Assembly: GCF_003131185.1 (NCBI RefSeq)
Contig: NZ_QFFU01000037.1
Location: 1-45,196 of the forward strand
Source: Pseudomonas ovata
GTDB lineage: Bacteria > Pseudomonadota > Gammaproteobacteria > Pseudomonadales > Pseudomonadaceae
Reading direction: 5' to 3'
Length of the DNA stretch: 45,196 bases
In this document: piece after piece, positions 32,922-39,467 of the stretch
Numbering within the stretch: the first letter of the stretch is position 1
Layout: each line of letters opens with the position of its first letter
The notes under the pieces: generated by a model
The model's input: the letters and a program-made list of their open reading frames with translations, nothing else
Told to the model about the DNA's origin: nothing
Database searches by the model: none
Position numbers and translations under genes: made by a program

Positions 32922-32945
32922 ATGAGCATCCGGTAGCCGTAAACG

Positions 32946-33025
32946 AAAAAGGCCCGCCGATATGGCGAGCCTTGGAATTTGTGTTTCTTTCATGCAATAA
33001 AAAACCCAGCCTTGAGAGCCGGGTT
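32946..33025 (-). terminator. Two further intrinsic terminators ahead of the holin gene
   Basis: Reading leftward, AACCCGGCT-CTCA-AGGCTGGGTT with a T-run (33025-32998) is followed by GGCTCGCC-ATATC-GGCGGGCC with five T residues (32971-32946). They are the third and fourth hairpin-plus-T-run elements after the late promoter. Confidence 0.75.
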
Positions 33026-33181
33026 GTTCCCGTACCGCCTTTGCAGAGGATGATCGGTCCGGGAATGCATTATCACCAGGTCAACGGGCAAATACCACAC
33101 TCGCCCGAGTGAATCCAATCGAAGGCCATGACATCACTATCGCCAGACTCAACCTCATCTGGCCGCTAAAGCCCGAATACG
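33026..33181 (-). other. Late leader segment with a possible 18-codon peptide
   Basis: Part of the untranslated late leader between terminator pairs. One frame encodes MAFDWIHSGECGICPLTW (33129-33073), preceded by an open acidic stretch with no start and no clear ribosome binding site. Its composition looks protein-like, but support is weak. I see no tRNA. Confidence 0.3.
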
Positions 33182-33240
33182 AAAAAGCCCAGCACAATGG
33201 CCGGGCTCTATAAAGCAAAAAACCCGCCTTCAAGACGGGC
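33182..33240 (-). terminator. Tandem terminators immediately after the late promoter (tR'-like)
   Basis: CCCGTC-TTGAA-GGCGGG with six T residues (33240-33217) begins about 26 nt after the predicted transcript start. A second hairpin, AGCCCGGC-CATTGT-GCTGGGCT with a T-run, lies at 33207-33182. They would block late transcription unless antitermination occurs. Confidence 0.8.
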
Positions 33241-33272
33241 TTTGCACGCGGAAAAACCGCAAAGTAACGAGA

Positions 33273-33301
33273 AATCTATAGATAGGGACCGGGGCTGTCA
33301 A
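33273..33301 (-). promoter_or_regulatory. Late promoter (pR'-like)
   Basis: A perfect -35 TTGACA (33301-33296) overlaps the stop codon of the Q-like gene. TAGATT (33278-33273) follows at 17 bp; TATAGA at 15 bp is an alternative -10. Its place between Q and the lysis genes, just before tandem terminators, matches lambdoid late promoters. Confidence 0.75.
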
Positions 33302-33645
33302 GCGGCCTCTCTGCGTATTTCTAGGGCGCCGTCGATCCAGGCGATTCCGGACTTCCAGAGCTGCCTGGTTTTCTCTTCGCCAAAGCCCAGCTTCTTGCCC
33401 ACGGCAACCAGAGCGGTATCGCGGGAGGTGTAATAGCGAATGATCACGTTGCCACATTCTGGGTATCGGTTGCGCAGCCTGCCCACCAGGCGATCCATCA
33501 ACAGCGCCTCATCGTCCGTAATCATCGGATCGGCAACATCGTTTTCACGCGATGCACAGCAGGAAACTCCAGACCCGAGGACGACCCAGCGCCCCCAGTG
33601 TTCGAGAAGGTTCTCCACGGTGCGCTCAGGCTTCTTGTAGGTCAT
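33298..33645 (-). CDS. Q-like late antitermination protein
   Basis: 115 residues. It opens MTYKKPERTVENLLEHWGRW with LGSGVSCCAS, then DDEALLMDRLVGRLRNRYP, a helix-turn-helix-like VAVGKKLGFGEEKTRQLWKS and WIDGALE. This resembles the phage_antitermQ family (phage 82 type) and the position is right: last gene of the early operon, followed by a strong promoter with tandem terminators. It would let RNA polymerase ignore the terminators within the late operon. Family assignment is from memory of the pattern. Confidence 0.72.
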   Translation of the reverse strand: MTYKKPERTVENLLEHWGRWVVLGSGVSCCASRENDVADPMITDDEALLMDRLVGRLRNRYPECGNVIIRYYTSRDTALVAVGKKLGFGEEKTRQLWKSGIAWIDGALEIRREAA

Positions 33646-33648
33646 GGC

Positions 33649-33966
33649 TCAATCCCCTGTGTAATTGGTGCCGCCGGCGCCGCGACGGTTGTTCTGTTCG
33701 TACTGTTCTTGTGCACAGCCAATCCGGCGGCCCGCCTTGCTGATCTCGTCCAGAGCATCACGCAGTCGGGCATTCAGCACCGGCACGATTTCGCTCGGCG
33801 AAAGAGGCTGCAGGGTATGGCCGCAGACCCAGCCCGACCCCATGCAGCGCTCGCAATCCATTTCATGAAAAACGCCGATCCAGGCGCCCTTCCCGCTGCA
33901 GATACTGCACTCGACGATGAATTTCAGTTCACGGCGGAGGGCTGGTCCGTGGGTCTTTTTCAGCAT
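33649..33966 (-). CDS. Small zinc-ribbon phage protein
   Basis: 105 residues. Two CxxC-type pairs, CSICSGKGAW and CERCMGSGWVCG, form a DnaJ-like zinc ribbon (about 20-50). A helical C-terminus follows (IVPVLNARLRDALDEISKAG). GGAGG lies 7 nt before the ATG, which overlaps the recombinase gene by seven bases. Small zinc proteins of this type are common between replication and Q genes in lambdoid phages (nin region). Function unknown. Confidence 0.75.
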   Translation of the reverse strand: MLKKTHGPALRRELKFIVECSICSGKGAWIGVFHEMDCERCMGSGWVCGHTLQPLSPSEIVPVLNARLRDALDEISKAGRRIGCAQEQYEQNNRRGAGGTNYTGD

Positions 33967-35255
33967 TTCGATTCCTCCACTGTTACAGAATCGGGTAAGG
34001 CGTTGCAGGCCTTGCCGTTTGTGGCTTGCAGGGCATTACGTGAATCTGCAAATTTGGTCACTGTAAGGTTGTGGATGGCGTGAAAGCCTATGCCGTCGAG
34101 CCAGTTGTGCCAGGTCTCCAGCGCGATACGGCGCTGATGCATGGCCTGTGTGTGGATGTACGTTGACGCGATCTTGCCCAGCGAGTGATTGAGCAGCATT
34201 TCGGCGATGTGCCCATCGATGCCGAGATCTGTCCAAGCCGTGCGGGAAACTTTGCGCAAGTCGTGACTCGACCATTGCCCCTGCCCCAGCCGGACGAAAA
34301 CCGAGTTGGCTTGGCTTTCGCTCAGAGGCAGCCCCTTGCGATTGGGGAACAGGTACTTGCCGCTGTAGCCTCGGTGAATCTGGGCGGCGCGATAGGCCAT
34401 CAGCAGCGCCTGAGCCTGAGCGGTCAGTGGCAACCGATGCTCGGTGCGGGTCTTTGTGTTCGCGGCCGGAATGAACCACTCGGCCTCGGGCAACGAGATA
34501 TCCGCCCAGCACGCCTGGCGGGTCTCACCCAGCCTTGTGCCATGGGCCAGCATCATCAGCGCGAGCACAGCATCACCAGGTGCACGACCAAAAGCGTCGG
34601 CCAGTTGCTGCATGATTTCCGGCAGTTGCACGGAGCGCAGCGCTGATGGCTTGGCCTTGATCCGGGTATTGGTGAAGTCCTTGAACTGCATGCCCGCCAT
34701 AGGATTGCTGGTCACCAGGCCCAGCTTGAGCGCCTGGCGGAAAGCGGCCAGCAGCAGTGCGAACATCTGGCGGATGTATGACAGCGACAGCGTGGCCTGG
34801 GCGGGCCAGATGAATTGCTCATCCAAACTTGCAGCGCTCAGGTCAATAATGGCTTGGCTGCCCAGCATCGGATGCAAGTGCTGTTTGATTGCCGATCTGG
34901 ACGTGCTCTTGCGCTTTGCTGACAACGATCGGTCGCGGCCCATGCGGTCGTTGTACCAGTTGAGCAACTGACCGACCGTAGAGAACCCGGCGCCGGCTTG
35001 GGCAGCAGGATCGGACAGCAGACGCTGACGGATCGCGGGCAGCTCGGCCAGGATCGCAGCGAGCCCAATCTCGGGATAGCGCGCCACCGGGGCCCAGGCC
35101 TTGCCCTTGACCAGGTACCACGTTGCGCGAGCGCGGTCTTGATGGAATCGCAGGTACAGGCCAGGGTAGCGAGCATCCCGAATGTCACGCACGATTGGAT
35201 CAGCGGCCTGGCGGCGAATCTCGGCATCGCTGAATTTCACAGGGCGGGTAATCAT
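33960..35255 (-). CDS. Tyrosine recombinase/integrase inside the replication operon
   Basis: 431 residues from ATG 35255, coupled by ATGA to the VRR-NUC gene. An N-terminal arm-binding-like region (PGLYLRFHQDRARATWYLVK) and core-binding region (about 90-190) precede the catalytic domain. All active-site residues are present: R241 (HGTRLGE), K268, H331-x-x-R334 (SSHDLRK), H357 (LNHSLGK) and nucleophile Y366 (STYIHTQ). It should be an active strand-exchange enzyme. Unusually it lies 25 kb from the left phage end, among early genes, with no excisionase beside it. It may not be the enzyme that made this insertion. Confidence 0.9.
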   Translation of the reverse strand: MITRPVKFSDAEIRRQAADPIVRDIRDARYPGLYLRFHQDRARATWYLVKGKAWAPVARYPEIGLAAILAELPAIRQRLLSDPAAQAGAGFSTVGQLLNWYNDRMGRDRSLSAKRKSTSRSAIKQHLHPMLGSQAIIDLSAASLDEQFIWPAQATLSLSYIRQMFALLLAAFRQALKLGLVTSNPMAGMQFKDFTNTRIKAKPSALRSVQLPEIMQQLADAFGRAPGDAVLALMMLAHGTRLGETRQACWADISLPEAEWFIPAANTKTRTEHRLPLTAQAQALLMAYRAAQIHRGYSGKYLFPNRKGLPLSESQANSVFVRLGQGQWSSHDLRKVSRTAWTDLGIDGHIAEMLLNHSLGKIASTYIHTQAMHQRRIALETWHNWLDGIGFHAIHNLTVTKFADSRNALQATNGKACNALPDSVTVEESKC

Positions 35256-35665
35256 GCGGCCACCGTCTTTGGCAGCAGCAGGTATGCCCGCAGCGCCTCC
35301 ATTGCATCGCGGTGACCACGACACACCACTGCCAAGTAGCCCTGAGCGTTCAGCGCCTGGATGTAACCGTGCTGGCTGTCCGAAACCGCAGCATCGTTCG
35401 GCGGCGCGGCCTTGAACTCGATGTACAGGCCAAAGAACCCACCACGCGCCATCGGAAGCACCAGATCAGGTACGCCGGCGCGCACGCCCTGGGCCTTGAG
35501 CTTCGCAGCCACGGCCTTAACCCGGTGCCCACCGTTTGGGACATGGAACATCAGGCGTGCAACTTCAGGATGGCGTAGCTTGATTTCGCTGATCAGGGCG
35601 GCCTGTTCAAGGCCCTCGCGGTCAACTGGCTTTGCTCGGGCAGGCTTGGCCTGCCATGTCCTCAT
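35252..35665 (-). CDS. VRR-NUC domain nuclease
   Basis: 137 residues. The stand-alone VRR-NUC fold shows EQAALISEIKLRHPEVARL, VPNGGHRVKAVAAKLKAQGV, AGVPDLVLPM, LYIEFKA and a later DSQHGYIQALNAQGY. The PDL and E-x-K residues are the nuclease site. Such phage proteins are proposed structure-specific nucleases or Holliday-junction resolvases that process replication intermediates. It overlaps DnaB upstream by one base and the recombinase gene downstream by four. Confidence 0.9.
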   Translation of the reverse strand: MRTWQAKPARAKPVDREGLEQAALISEIKLRHPEVARLMFHVPNGGHRVKAVAAKLKAQGVRAGVPDLVLPMARGGFFGLYIEFKAAPPNDAAVSDSQHGYIQALNAQGYLAVVCRGHRDAMEALRAYLLLPKTVAA

Positions 35666-37044
35666 CAGAAACGCTCCTTGTTAGCGTATCGACTGGACAG
35701 CGGGGTCACCTTTGCGGCCTTCTCGACCGGCTCAGGCTTCCAGCCAGCGGCCAGGTTCTCGAAGCGGTTGTACTGGCCGAGGAAAGCGGCTCGTACTGTA
35801 CCCGTCTCGACGTCCCGACCCTTGCCGACAATGATTTCTGCGATTCCTTTGGCCTCGCTGTGCTCGTTGTAAACCTCATCGCGATACACAAACAGGATCA
35901 CATCGGCGTCCTGCTCAATGGCGCCGGATTCGCGCAGATCGGATGGAATGGGGCGCTTGTTCGGGCGTTCTTCGCACTTGCGCGAAAGCTGGCTGAGCAG
36001 CACGACTGGAATGCCCAGTTCCTTTGCAAGCAATTTGCATCCACGGCTGATGCTGCTCACTTCCTCGGTTCGGTTGCCGCCTTCACCATCAACCAACTGC
36101 AAGTAATCGATCACAAGCAGGTCCAGCCCATAACGCTGCTTTTGGCGACGTGCCAAGGAGCGAATACGGCTCACTGTAGTGCCGGCCCGATCAGCGATGA
36201 ACAGAGAGGCGCGGCTCAATGTGTTTGCGGCGGCCTGCAGCTCGGAGGGGTGGGATTCGCATGCTGTGCCGTTCTTCACAAGGTTGAGCGGTATCCGACC
36301 CTCGGCGGCTGTGGCCCTGTCGATCAGCGACCCCTTGTTCATCTCTAGACTGACCACAAAAGCGGATTTGGCCTGTCGAATAGCTACATCCAGCGCGAAC
36401 CCCATAGCCAGAGTGGTCTTGCCCATGCCTGGGCGGCCGGCAACGATGATCAGCTGGTCTGGCTGCAGCCCGCCCAGCTTTTCGTCGAGGTCTTTCAGTC
36501 CCGTAGACAAACCGATCAGGGTTTCACCGCGACTATGCCGGTCGTGTCGGTCCTGCCACACCTCAAGCTGATCGACCAGCACATCGCCGGCCTTGACGAT
36601 ATCGTCATCGCCACTACCCACATCGACGGCCATCGCGGCTGCCTGGATTGCCGCGATCTTCGCCTGGGTATCTTGGTCACCTTGAGCGATATCCATGGCT
36701 TGCGAGCCCAGGGCGAACAGAGCGCGGTCAATGGCACGCTCGCGTACGATCCGGGCGTAGGTGCCCGCACTGGCAATGCTTGGGGTGCCACGCACGATCT
36801 CAGCGCAGTACGCGAGAGCATTCGTATCATCGAGCACGATGTTGATGTGATCTGCCACTGTCAGGAAATCCACAGCCTTACCGGCTGCTCGACAAGCCAT
36901 GATTCCGCGAAAGACCTCGGCGTTTTCAGCGTAGTAAAACGCCTCTGGCGAAAGATCGTCGGCCAGGGTATCGATCAGCTCAGGCCGCTGCATCATGGCG
37001 CCGAGCAGACCGTGCTCTGCATCGACGTTGTACAAATCACGCAT
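35665..37044 (-). CDS. dnaB: Replicative DNA helicase, DnaB type
   Basis: 459 residues. The N-terminal helical domain (EHGLLGAMMQRPELIDTLAD) is followed by the RecA-like ATPase: Walker A VAGRPGMGKTTLA (about 201-213), FVVSLEMNKGSLIDR, DLLVIDYLQLVDG and VVLLSQLSRKCEERPNKRP. The product unwinds phage DNA and frees the phage from dependence on host helicase loading. The start overlaps the end of the O-like initiator gene by eight bases. Confidence 0.95.
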   Translation of the reverse strand: MRDLYNVDAEHGLLGAMMQRPELIDTLADDLSPEAFYYAENAEVFRGIMACRAAGKAVDFLTVADHINIVLDDTNALAYCAEIVRGTPSIASAGTYARIVRERAIDRALFALGSQAMDIAQGDQDTQAKIAAIQAAAMAVDVGSGDDDIVKAGDVLVDQLEVWQDRHDRHSRGETLIGLSTGLKDLDEKLGGLQPDQLIIVAGRPGMGKTTLAMGFALDVAIRQAKSAFVVSLEMNKGSLIDRATAAEGRIPLNLVKNGTACESHPSELQAAANTLSRASLFIADRAGTTVSRIRSLARRQKQRYGLDLLVIDYLQLVDGEGGNRTEEVSSISRGCKLLAKELGIPVVLLSQLSRKCEERPNKRPIPSDLRESGAIEQDADVILFVYRDEVYNEHSEAKGIAEIIVGKGRDVETGTVRAAFLGQYNRFENLAAGWKPEPVEKAAKVTPLSSRYANKERF

Positions 37045-37738
37045 GGTAATTTCCTTCCACGACCTTGACGAAGTTGCTTGGCGCGATCAGCCAATCGAAA
37101 GTGGCTCGGAATGGCGCGCTTCCGCCCTTCCCGACTGAGCGGCCCATGAGGAAGTCCGACTGCGCCACCGTAGCGAAGTACTCGACCCAGAAATCGAGGC
37201 TCTGGTGAACATAGCTCTGGGTCCACCGAGCACGGAGTTGTTTCTTGCGGGATTCGGATACAAGAACCACCGCAGGGAGTGCAGGACTCAGAACCCGGTT
37301 GAACAAATCCACGATGTCCTGAACAGGGCATGACGGCGATTGCGGAACGCGATTGCCACCCTGTGACGGTTCAACTGACGGTTCCTTTACGGTTCTGGGG
37401 GCACGTGGTGCCGGGGTGGGGGGCACGTCGTGCCGGGGCGGTGGGGCATCTGGTGCCGGGGGGCATTTGGTGCCGGGGGCATATCGTGCCGGGGTTACCG
37501 TGTACCAGGTGGACCGCCCGAAGCGCTGATCGCCTGTAAGCAGACCGGCCTCTTCAAGCCAGCGAATGGCATTTCGTACTGCTCGCTCGGAAAGACAGGT
37601 ACGGACGCAGATTTTGGCAATCGATGGCCAGCAAACGCCCTCATCGTTTGCATTGTCAGCCAACGAAATCAACACAGATTTTTGTGTAGGGCTCATGCCC
37701 TGAAGCGGCCAGCATGCCGCTGTAACGATGGTGCTCAC
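37037..37738 (-). CDS. O-like replication initiator with winged-helix domain
   Basis: 233 residues from GTG 37738 (VSTIVTAACWPLQGMSPTQK), with GAGG 5 nt upstream. The N-terminal winged helix (SVLISLADNANDEGVCWPSI, CLSERAVRNAIRWLEEAGLL) is of the type found in Pseudomonas phage initiators and DnaD/O-like proteins. A Pro/Arg-rich linker (about 82-118, PPAPDAPPPRHDVPPTPAPR) is encoded by tandem DNA repeats. A C-terminal helical domain (LDFWVEYFATVAQSDFLMGR) probably contacts DnaB. It should bind the repeats inside its own gene, as lambda O does. The start overlaps the stop of a 22-residue leader peptide. Confidence 0.8.
   Translation of the reverse strand: MSTIVTAACWPLQGMSPTQKSVLISLADNANDEGVCWPSIAKICVRTCLSERAVRNAIRWLEEAGLLTGDQRFGRSTWYTVTPARYAPGTKCPPAPDAPPPRHDVPPTPAPRAPRTVKEPSVEPSQGGNRVPQSPSCPVQDIVDLFNRVLSPALPAVVLVSESRKKQLRARWTQSYVHQSLDFWVEYFATVAQSDFLMGRSVGKGGSAPFRATFDWLIAPSNFVKVVEGNYHA
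37366..37494 (-). other. Candidate phage replication origin: iterons within the initiator gene
   Basis: Five copies of GGCAYNTNGTGCCGGGG start at 37400, 37422, 37445, 37462 and 37478 (+ strand reading), each with an internal GGCA/GTGCC dyad. Three copies of ACGGTTC lie beside them at 37366, 37378 and 37389, 11-12 bp apart. This parallels the lambda origin, where iterons lie in gene O. Origin function is inferred. Confidence 0.65.
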
Positions 37739-37803
37739 GGCAACCTCGCTTGCGTCAGGTTTGACGACAGGCAAAAAAATGACGCATCAGGTCGAATGTT
37801 CAT
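37735..37803 (-). CDS. Leader peptide coupled to the initiator gene
   Basis: 22 codons, MNIRPDASFFCLSSNLTQARLP, with a strong AGGAGG 9 nt upstream. Its TGA overlaps the GTG start of the O-like gene (GTGA). Within it TGCGTCA (37786-37780) can pair with TGACGCA (37757-37751), just before the initiator ribosome binding site at 37747-37744. Translation of the leader would open this hairpin and deliver ribosomes to the initiator start. The peptide itself probably has no separate function. Confidence 0.5.
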   Translation of the reverse strand: MNIRPDASFFCLSSNLTQARLP

Positions 37804-37825
37804 CGCTGATGGCCTCCTACTGGTT

Positions 37826-37856
37826 AAAAAAACAGCCAAATCAATGCCCTGTTGGC
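37826..37856 (-). terminator. Terminator between cro and the initiator operon (tR1-like)
   Basis: On the - strand GCCAA (37856-37852) pairs with TTGGC (37839-37835), followed by TG and seven T residues (37832-37826). The short stem suggests partial termination. Its position after cro and before O equals lambda tR1. Confidence 0.55.
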
Positions 37857-37883
37857 GGATCTAAATAGGGCAGATAATTCAAT

Positions 37884-38132
37884 TCATGGAGTGGCGGCGC
37901 ACGCCTCTGGATCGCTCGGTTCGAGCGGATAAAGATCGGGGCGAAGGTGGTGGCGGGTGACGCGGCCATCGACTGCGCGCTCGAAGGGGATCACCAGATC
38001 CGCTGGAACCCGCTGGTTGCGATGAACGCACTGCCAGATTCGTGGCTGACTTGTATTGCATCGGCGAGCAAGCTCGGCCTGGCCGCCGGCGAGGCGAACA
38101 ACGGTATCCACCGGTCTTTCTTTATCGGGCAT
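37884..38132 (-). CDS. cro: Cro/YdaS-like helix-turn-helix repressor
   Basis: 82 residues from ATG 38132 (MPDKERPVDTVVRLAGGQAE). The HTH reads LAGGQAELARRCNTSQPRIW with QCVHRNQRVPADLVIPFERAV after it, the YdaS/Cro family pattern. It is the first gene of the leftward early operon, divergent from cI, and should repress cI and early transcription by binding the shared ATAAC-N4-GTTAT operators. A weak site, GAGG, precedes the start at 9 nt. Confidence 0.82.
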   Translation of the reverse strand: MPDKERPVDTVVRLAGGQAELARRCNTSQPRIWQCVHRNQRVPADLVIPFERAVDGRVTRHHLRPDLYPLEPSDPEACAATP

Positions 38133-38162
38133 GTCTGCGTGCCTCAAGGAGTCGTGCCCCGA

Positions 38163-38230
38163 ATGATAACTCAAGTTATAGGATGCGCAAACACATGTTA
38201 TTTGAACACCGATAACCCTTGTTTTACCCT
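38163..38230. promoter_or_regulatory. Right operator region: three operators with divergent promoters
   Basis: Three 14-bp sites of the form ATAAC-N4-GTTAT lie at 38166-38179 (exact), 38188-38201 (CAAACACATGTTAT) and 38212-38225 (ATAACCCTTGTTTT), 22 and 24 bp apart. The cro promoter (TTGCGC 38190-38185, 16 bp, TATCAT 38168-38163, - strand) overlaps the first two. A weak cI promoter (TTGAAC 38202-38207, TACCCT 38225-38230) overlaps the third. Confidence 0.8.
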
Positions 38231-38237
38231 TCTGGGC

Positions 38238-38912
38238 ATGAACACTCCTCAAGAAACCCTAAAAGATCGCGTGTTTAAAACCCGCGAAGCTCGCGGGCTA
38301 AGTCAGCAGCAACTAGCAGATAAGGCCGGCGTTAGTCAGGTAACAATCCAGCACCTGGAGAGCGGCAGAAATGCCACCTCAAAGAAAATGGTCGAAATCG
38401 CACAGGCTTTGGGGGTATCCGCTGAATGGCTGATGACGGGACGAGACCGCGCAGCTCACCGCAGCGACGCGGAGCCTTCCAATATTCGAATGACTTCTCA
38501 GCCAGATAGGTACTACAGGTATCCAGTAATCAGCTGGGTTTCTGCGGGTGCTTGGGCTGAGGCAGTAGAGCCATACGCGCCTGGCTTTTCTGATCGTTAT
38601 GAACTCTCGGACTATGAAGCGAAGGGGCCGGCGTTCTGGCTTGAAGTCAAAGGGGATTCGATGACTGCCCCTACGGGCATAAGCGTTCCGGAAGGCCAGA
38701 TGATTCTCGTGGATACCGAGGCTGACGTGAAGCCAGGAAAGCTGGTGATTGCCAAGCTCGCCAACAGCAATCAGGCAACTTTCAAGAAGCTGGTCGATGA
38801 CGGCGGGGTACGTTATCTCAAGCCGCTGAATACCGCATACCCCATGGTCGCCTGTGAGGAGGATTGCCGAATTATCGGCGTTGCTGTCAGGACGATGAGC
38901 ATCCTTCCCTGA
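38238..38912 (+). CDS. cI: CI-like prophage repressor with S24 autocleavage domain
   Basis: 224 residues. The N-terminal HTH (about 8-62) includes TREARGLSQQQLADKAGVSQ and VTIQHLESGRNATS. The C-terminal LexA/S24 peptidase domain has the cleavage site A103-G104 (WVSAGAW), catalytic S141 (VKGDSM) and a lysine in TFKKL (183/184). It should keep the prophage silent and self-cleave when RecA is activated by DNA damage. No ribosome binding site precedes the ATG, and the predicted promoter would start the mRNA only a few bases upstream, so cI mRNA is probably near-leaderless, as from lambda pRM. Confidence 0.93.
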   Translation: MNTPQETLKDRVFKTREARGLSQQQLADKAGVSQVTIQHLESGRNATSKKMVEIAQALGVSAEWLMTGRDRAAHRSDAEPSNIRMTSQPDRYYRYPVISWVSAGAWAEAVEPYAPGFSDRYELSDYEAKGPAFWLEVKGDSMTAPTGISVPEGQMILVDTEADVKPGKLVIAKLANSNQATFKKLVDDGGVRYLKPLNTAYPMVACEEDCRIIGVAVRTMSILP

Positions 38913-38930
38913 CTGCTTAAAACACACAAG

Positions 38931-38954
38931 AGCCCGCCTAGCGCGGGCTTTTTT
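38931..38954 (+). terminator. Intrinsic terminator after cI
   Basis: AGCCCGC (38931-38937), loop CTAGC, GCGGGCT (38943-38949), followed by five T residues. It lies 18 nt after the cI stop. Confidence 0.88.
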
Positions 38955-39019
38955 ATGCGTAGCTATTCTATCCAGAATATTTCCGACGAGCTGCTTGCGA
39001 ATAAGCCATACTTAAAATA

Positions 39020-39035
39020 CTGTATATCCATACAT
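39020..39035 (+). promoter_or_regulatory. LexA-type SOS box
   Basis: CTGTATATCCATACAT matches the Pseudomonas/E. coli LexA pattern CTGTAT-N4-ATACAG except for the last base. It lies 18 bp before a strong ribosome binding site (AAGGAGG). A TTGCGA/TACTGT promoter (38995-39000, 39018-39023) would overlap it. Damage-inducible expression of the next gene is inferred. Confidence 0.6.
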
Positions 39036-39053
39036 GTAAATAAGGAGGTACGC

Positions 39054-39299
39054 ATGACAGCCACAAGACCCCAAGCCAAAGCTCTAGATACTTACGCGAT
39101 CCTGCTCGAAAAGGTTCGTCGAATTATCGTTTCTCCGGCTGCACAGCGCACTCAGGAGGCCGTGATCTCCATGCATCTCAGCGATAGGCATGAGGATTGG
39201 GAGCGCCTAATGACGGAAATATCCGAGACGGACGGCTTGGCTATCACCATGACCGAATCCGGAGATGCATGCCTTACCTGGAAATCCATGCCCGAATAG
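39054..39299 (+). CDS. Small protein of unknown function under a candidate SOS box
   Basis: 81 residues, MTATRPQAKALDTYAILLEK, then VRRIIVSPAAQRTQEAVISM and WERLMTEISETDGLAITMTE. An AAGGAGG ribosome binding site 5 nt before the ATG sets the start; the longer frame from 38955 runs through the promoter. It lies between the cI terminator and the left operator. LexA-controlled genes at this place in other phages encode anti-repressors (186 Tum) or modulators of RecA/CI. A similar job is possible here but no motif proves it. No membrane segment or HTH is visible. Confidence 0.75.
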   Translation: MTATRPQAKALDTYAILLEKVRRIIVSPAAQRTQEAVISMHLSDRHEDWERLMTEISETDGLAITMTESGDACLTWKSMPE

Positions 39300-39315
39300 C
39301 CCAACGCCTCAATAA

Positions 39316-39377
39316 ATAACTAAGGTTATTGACACCAGCAAAACATGAGTTATGATTCGATCCATAACTTAGGTTAT
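39316..39377 (+). promoter_or_regulatory. Left early promoter (pL-like) with three repressor operators
   Basis: TTGACA (39329-39334), a 16-bp spacer and TATGAT (39351-39356) form a near-consensus rightward promoter. Operators ATAACTAAGGTTAT (39316-39329), AAAACATGAGTTAT (39340-39353) and ATAACTTAGGTTAT (39364-39377) are 24 bp apart. They share the motif of the cI-cro operators, so CI and Cro should control it. Confidence 0.85.
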
Positions 39378-39467
39378 CGAATCAAGCCGGGTACTCGCCG
39401 GCTACCACGGTCAGGGGGAAGCCTGATCCCAGCCCCCTAACGGGGATCGACTGGCTCAGCAATGAGA

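Noticed and set aside
33026..33181. Possible tRNA or small stable RNA in the late leader
   Set aside because: No T-loop motif, acceptor stem or CCA was found; only terminator hairpins and a weak peptide frame are visible.
37366..37494. CRISPR-like array from the short repeats near 37.4 kb
   Set aside because: Repeats are 17 bp with 0-6 bp between them, lie inside a gene and contain dyads, so they are iterons; there are no spacers or cas genes.
38955..39053. Longer start for the small SOS-linked protein
   Set aside because: This would translate across the LexA-type box and promoter; the ATG at 39054 has a near-perfect ribosome binding site.
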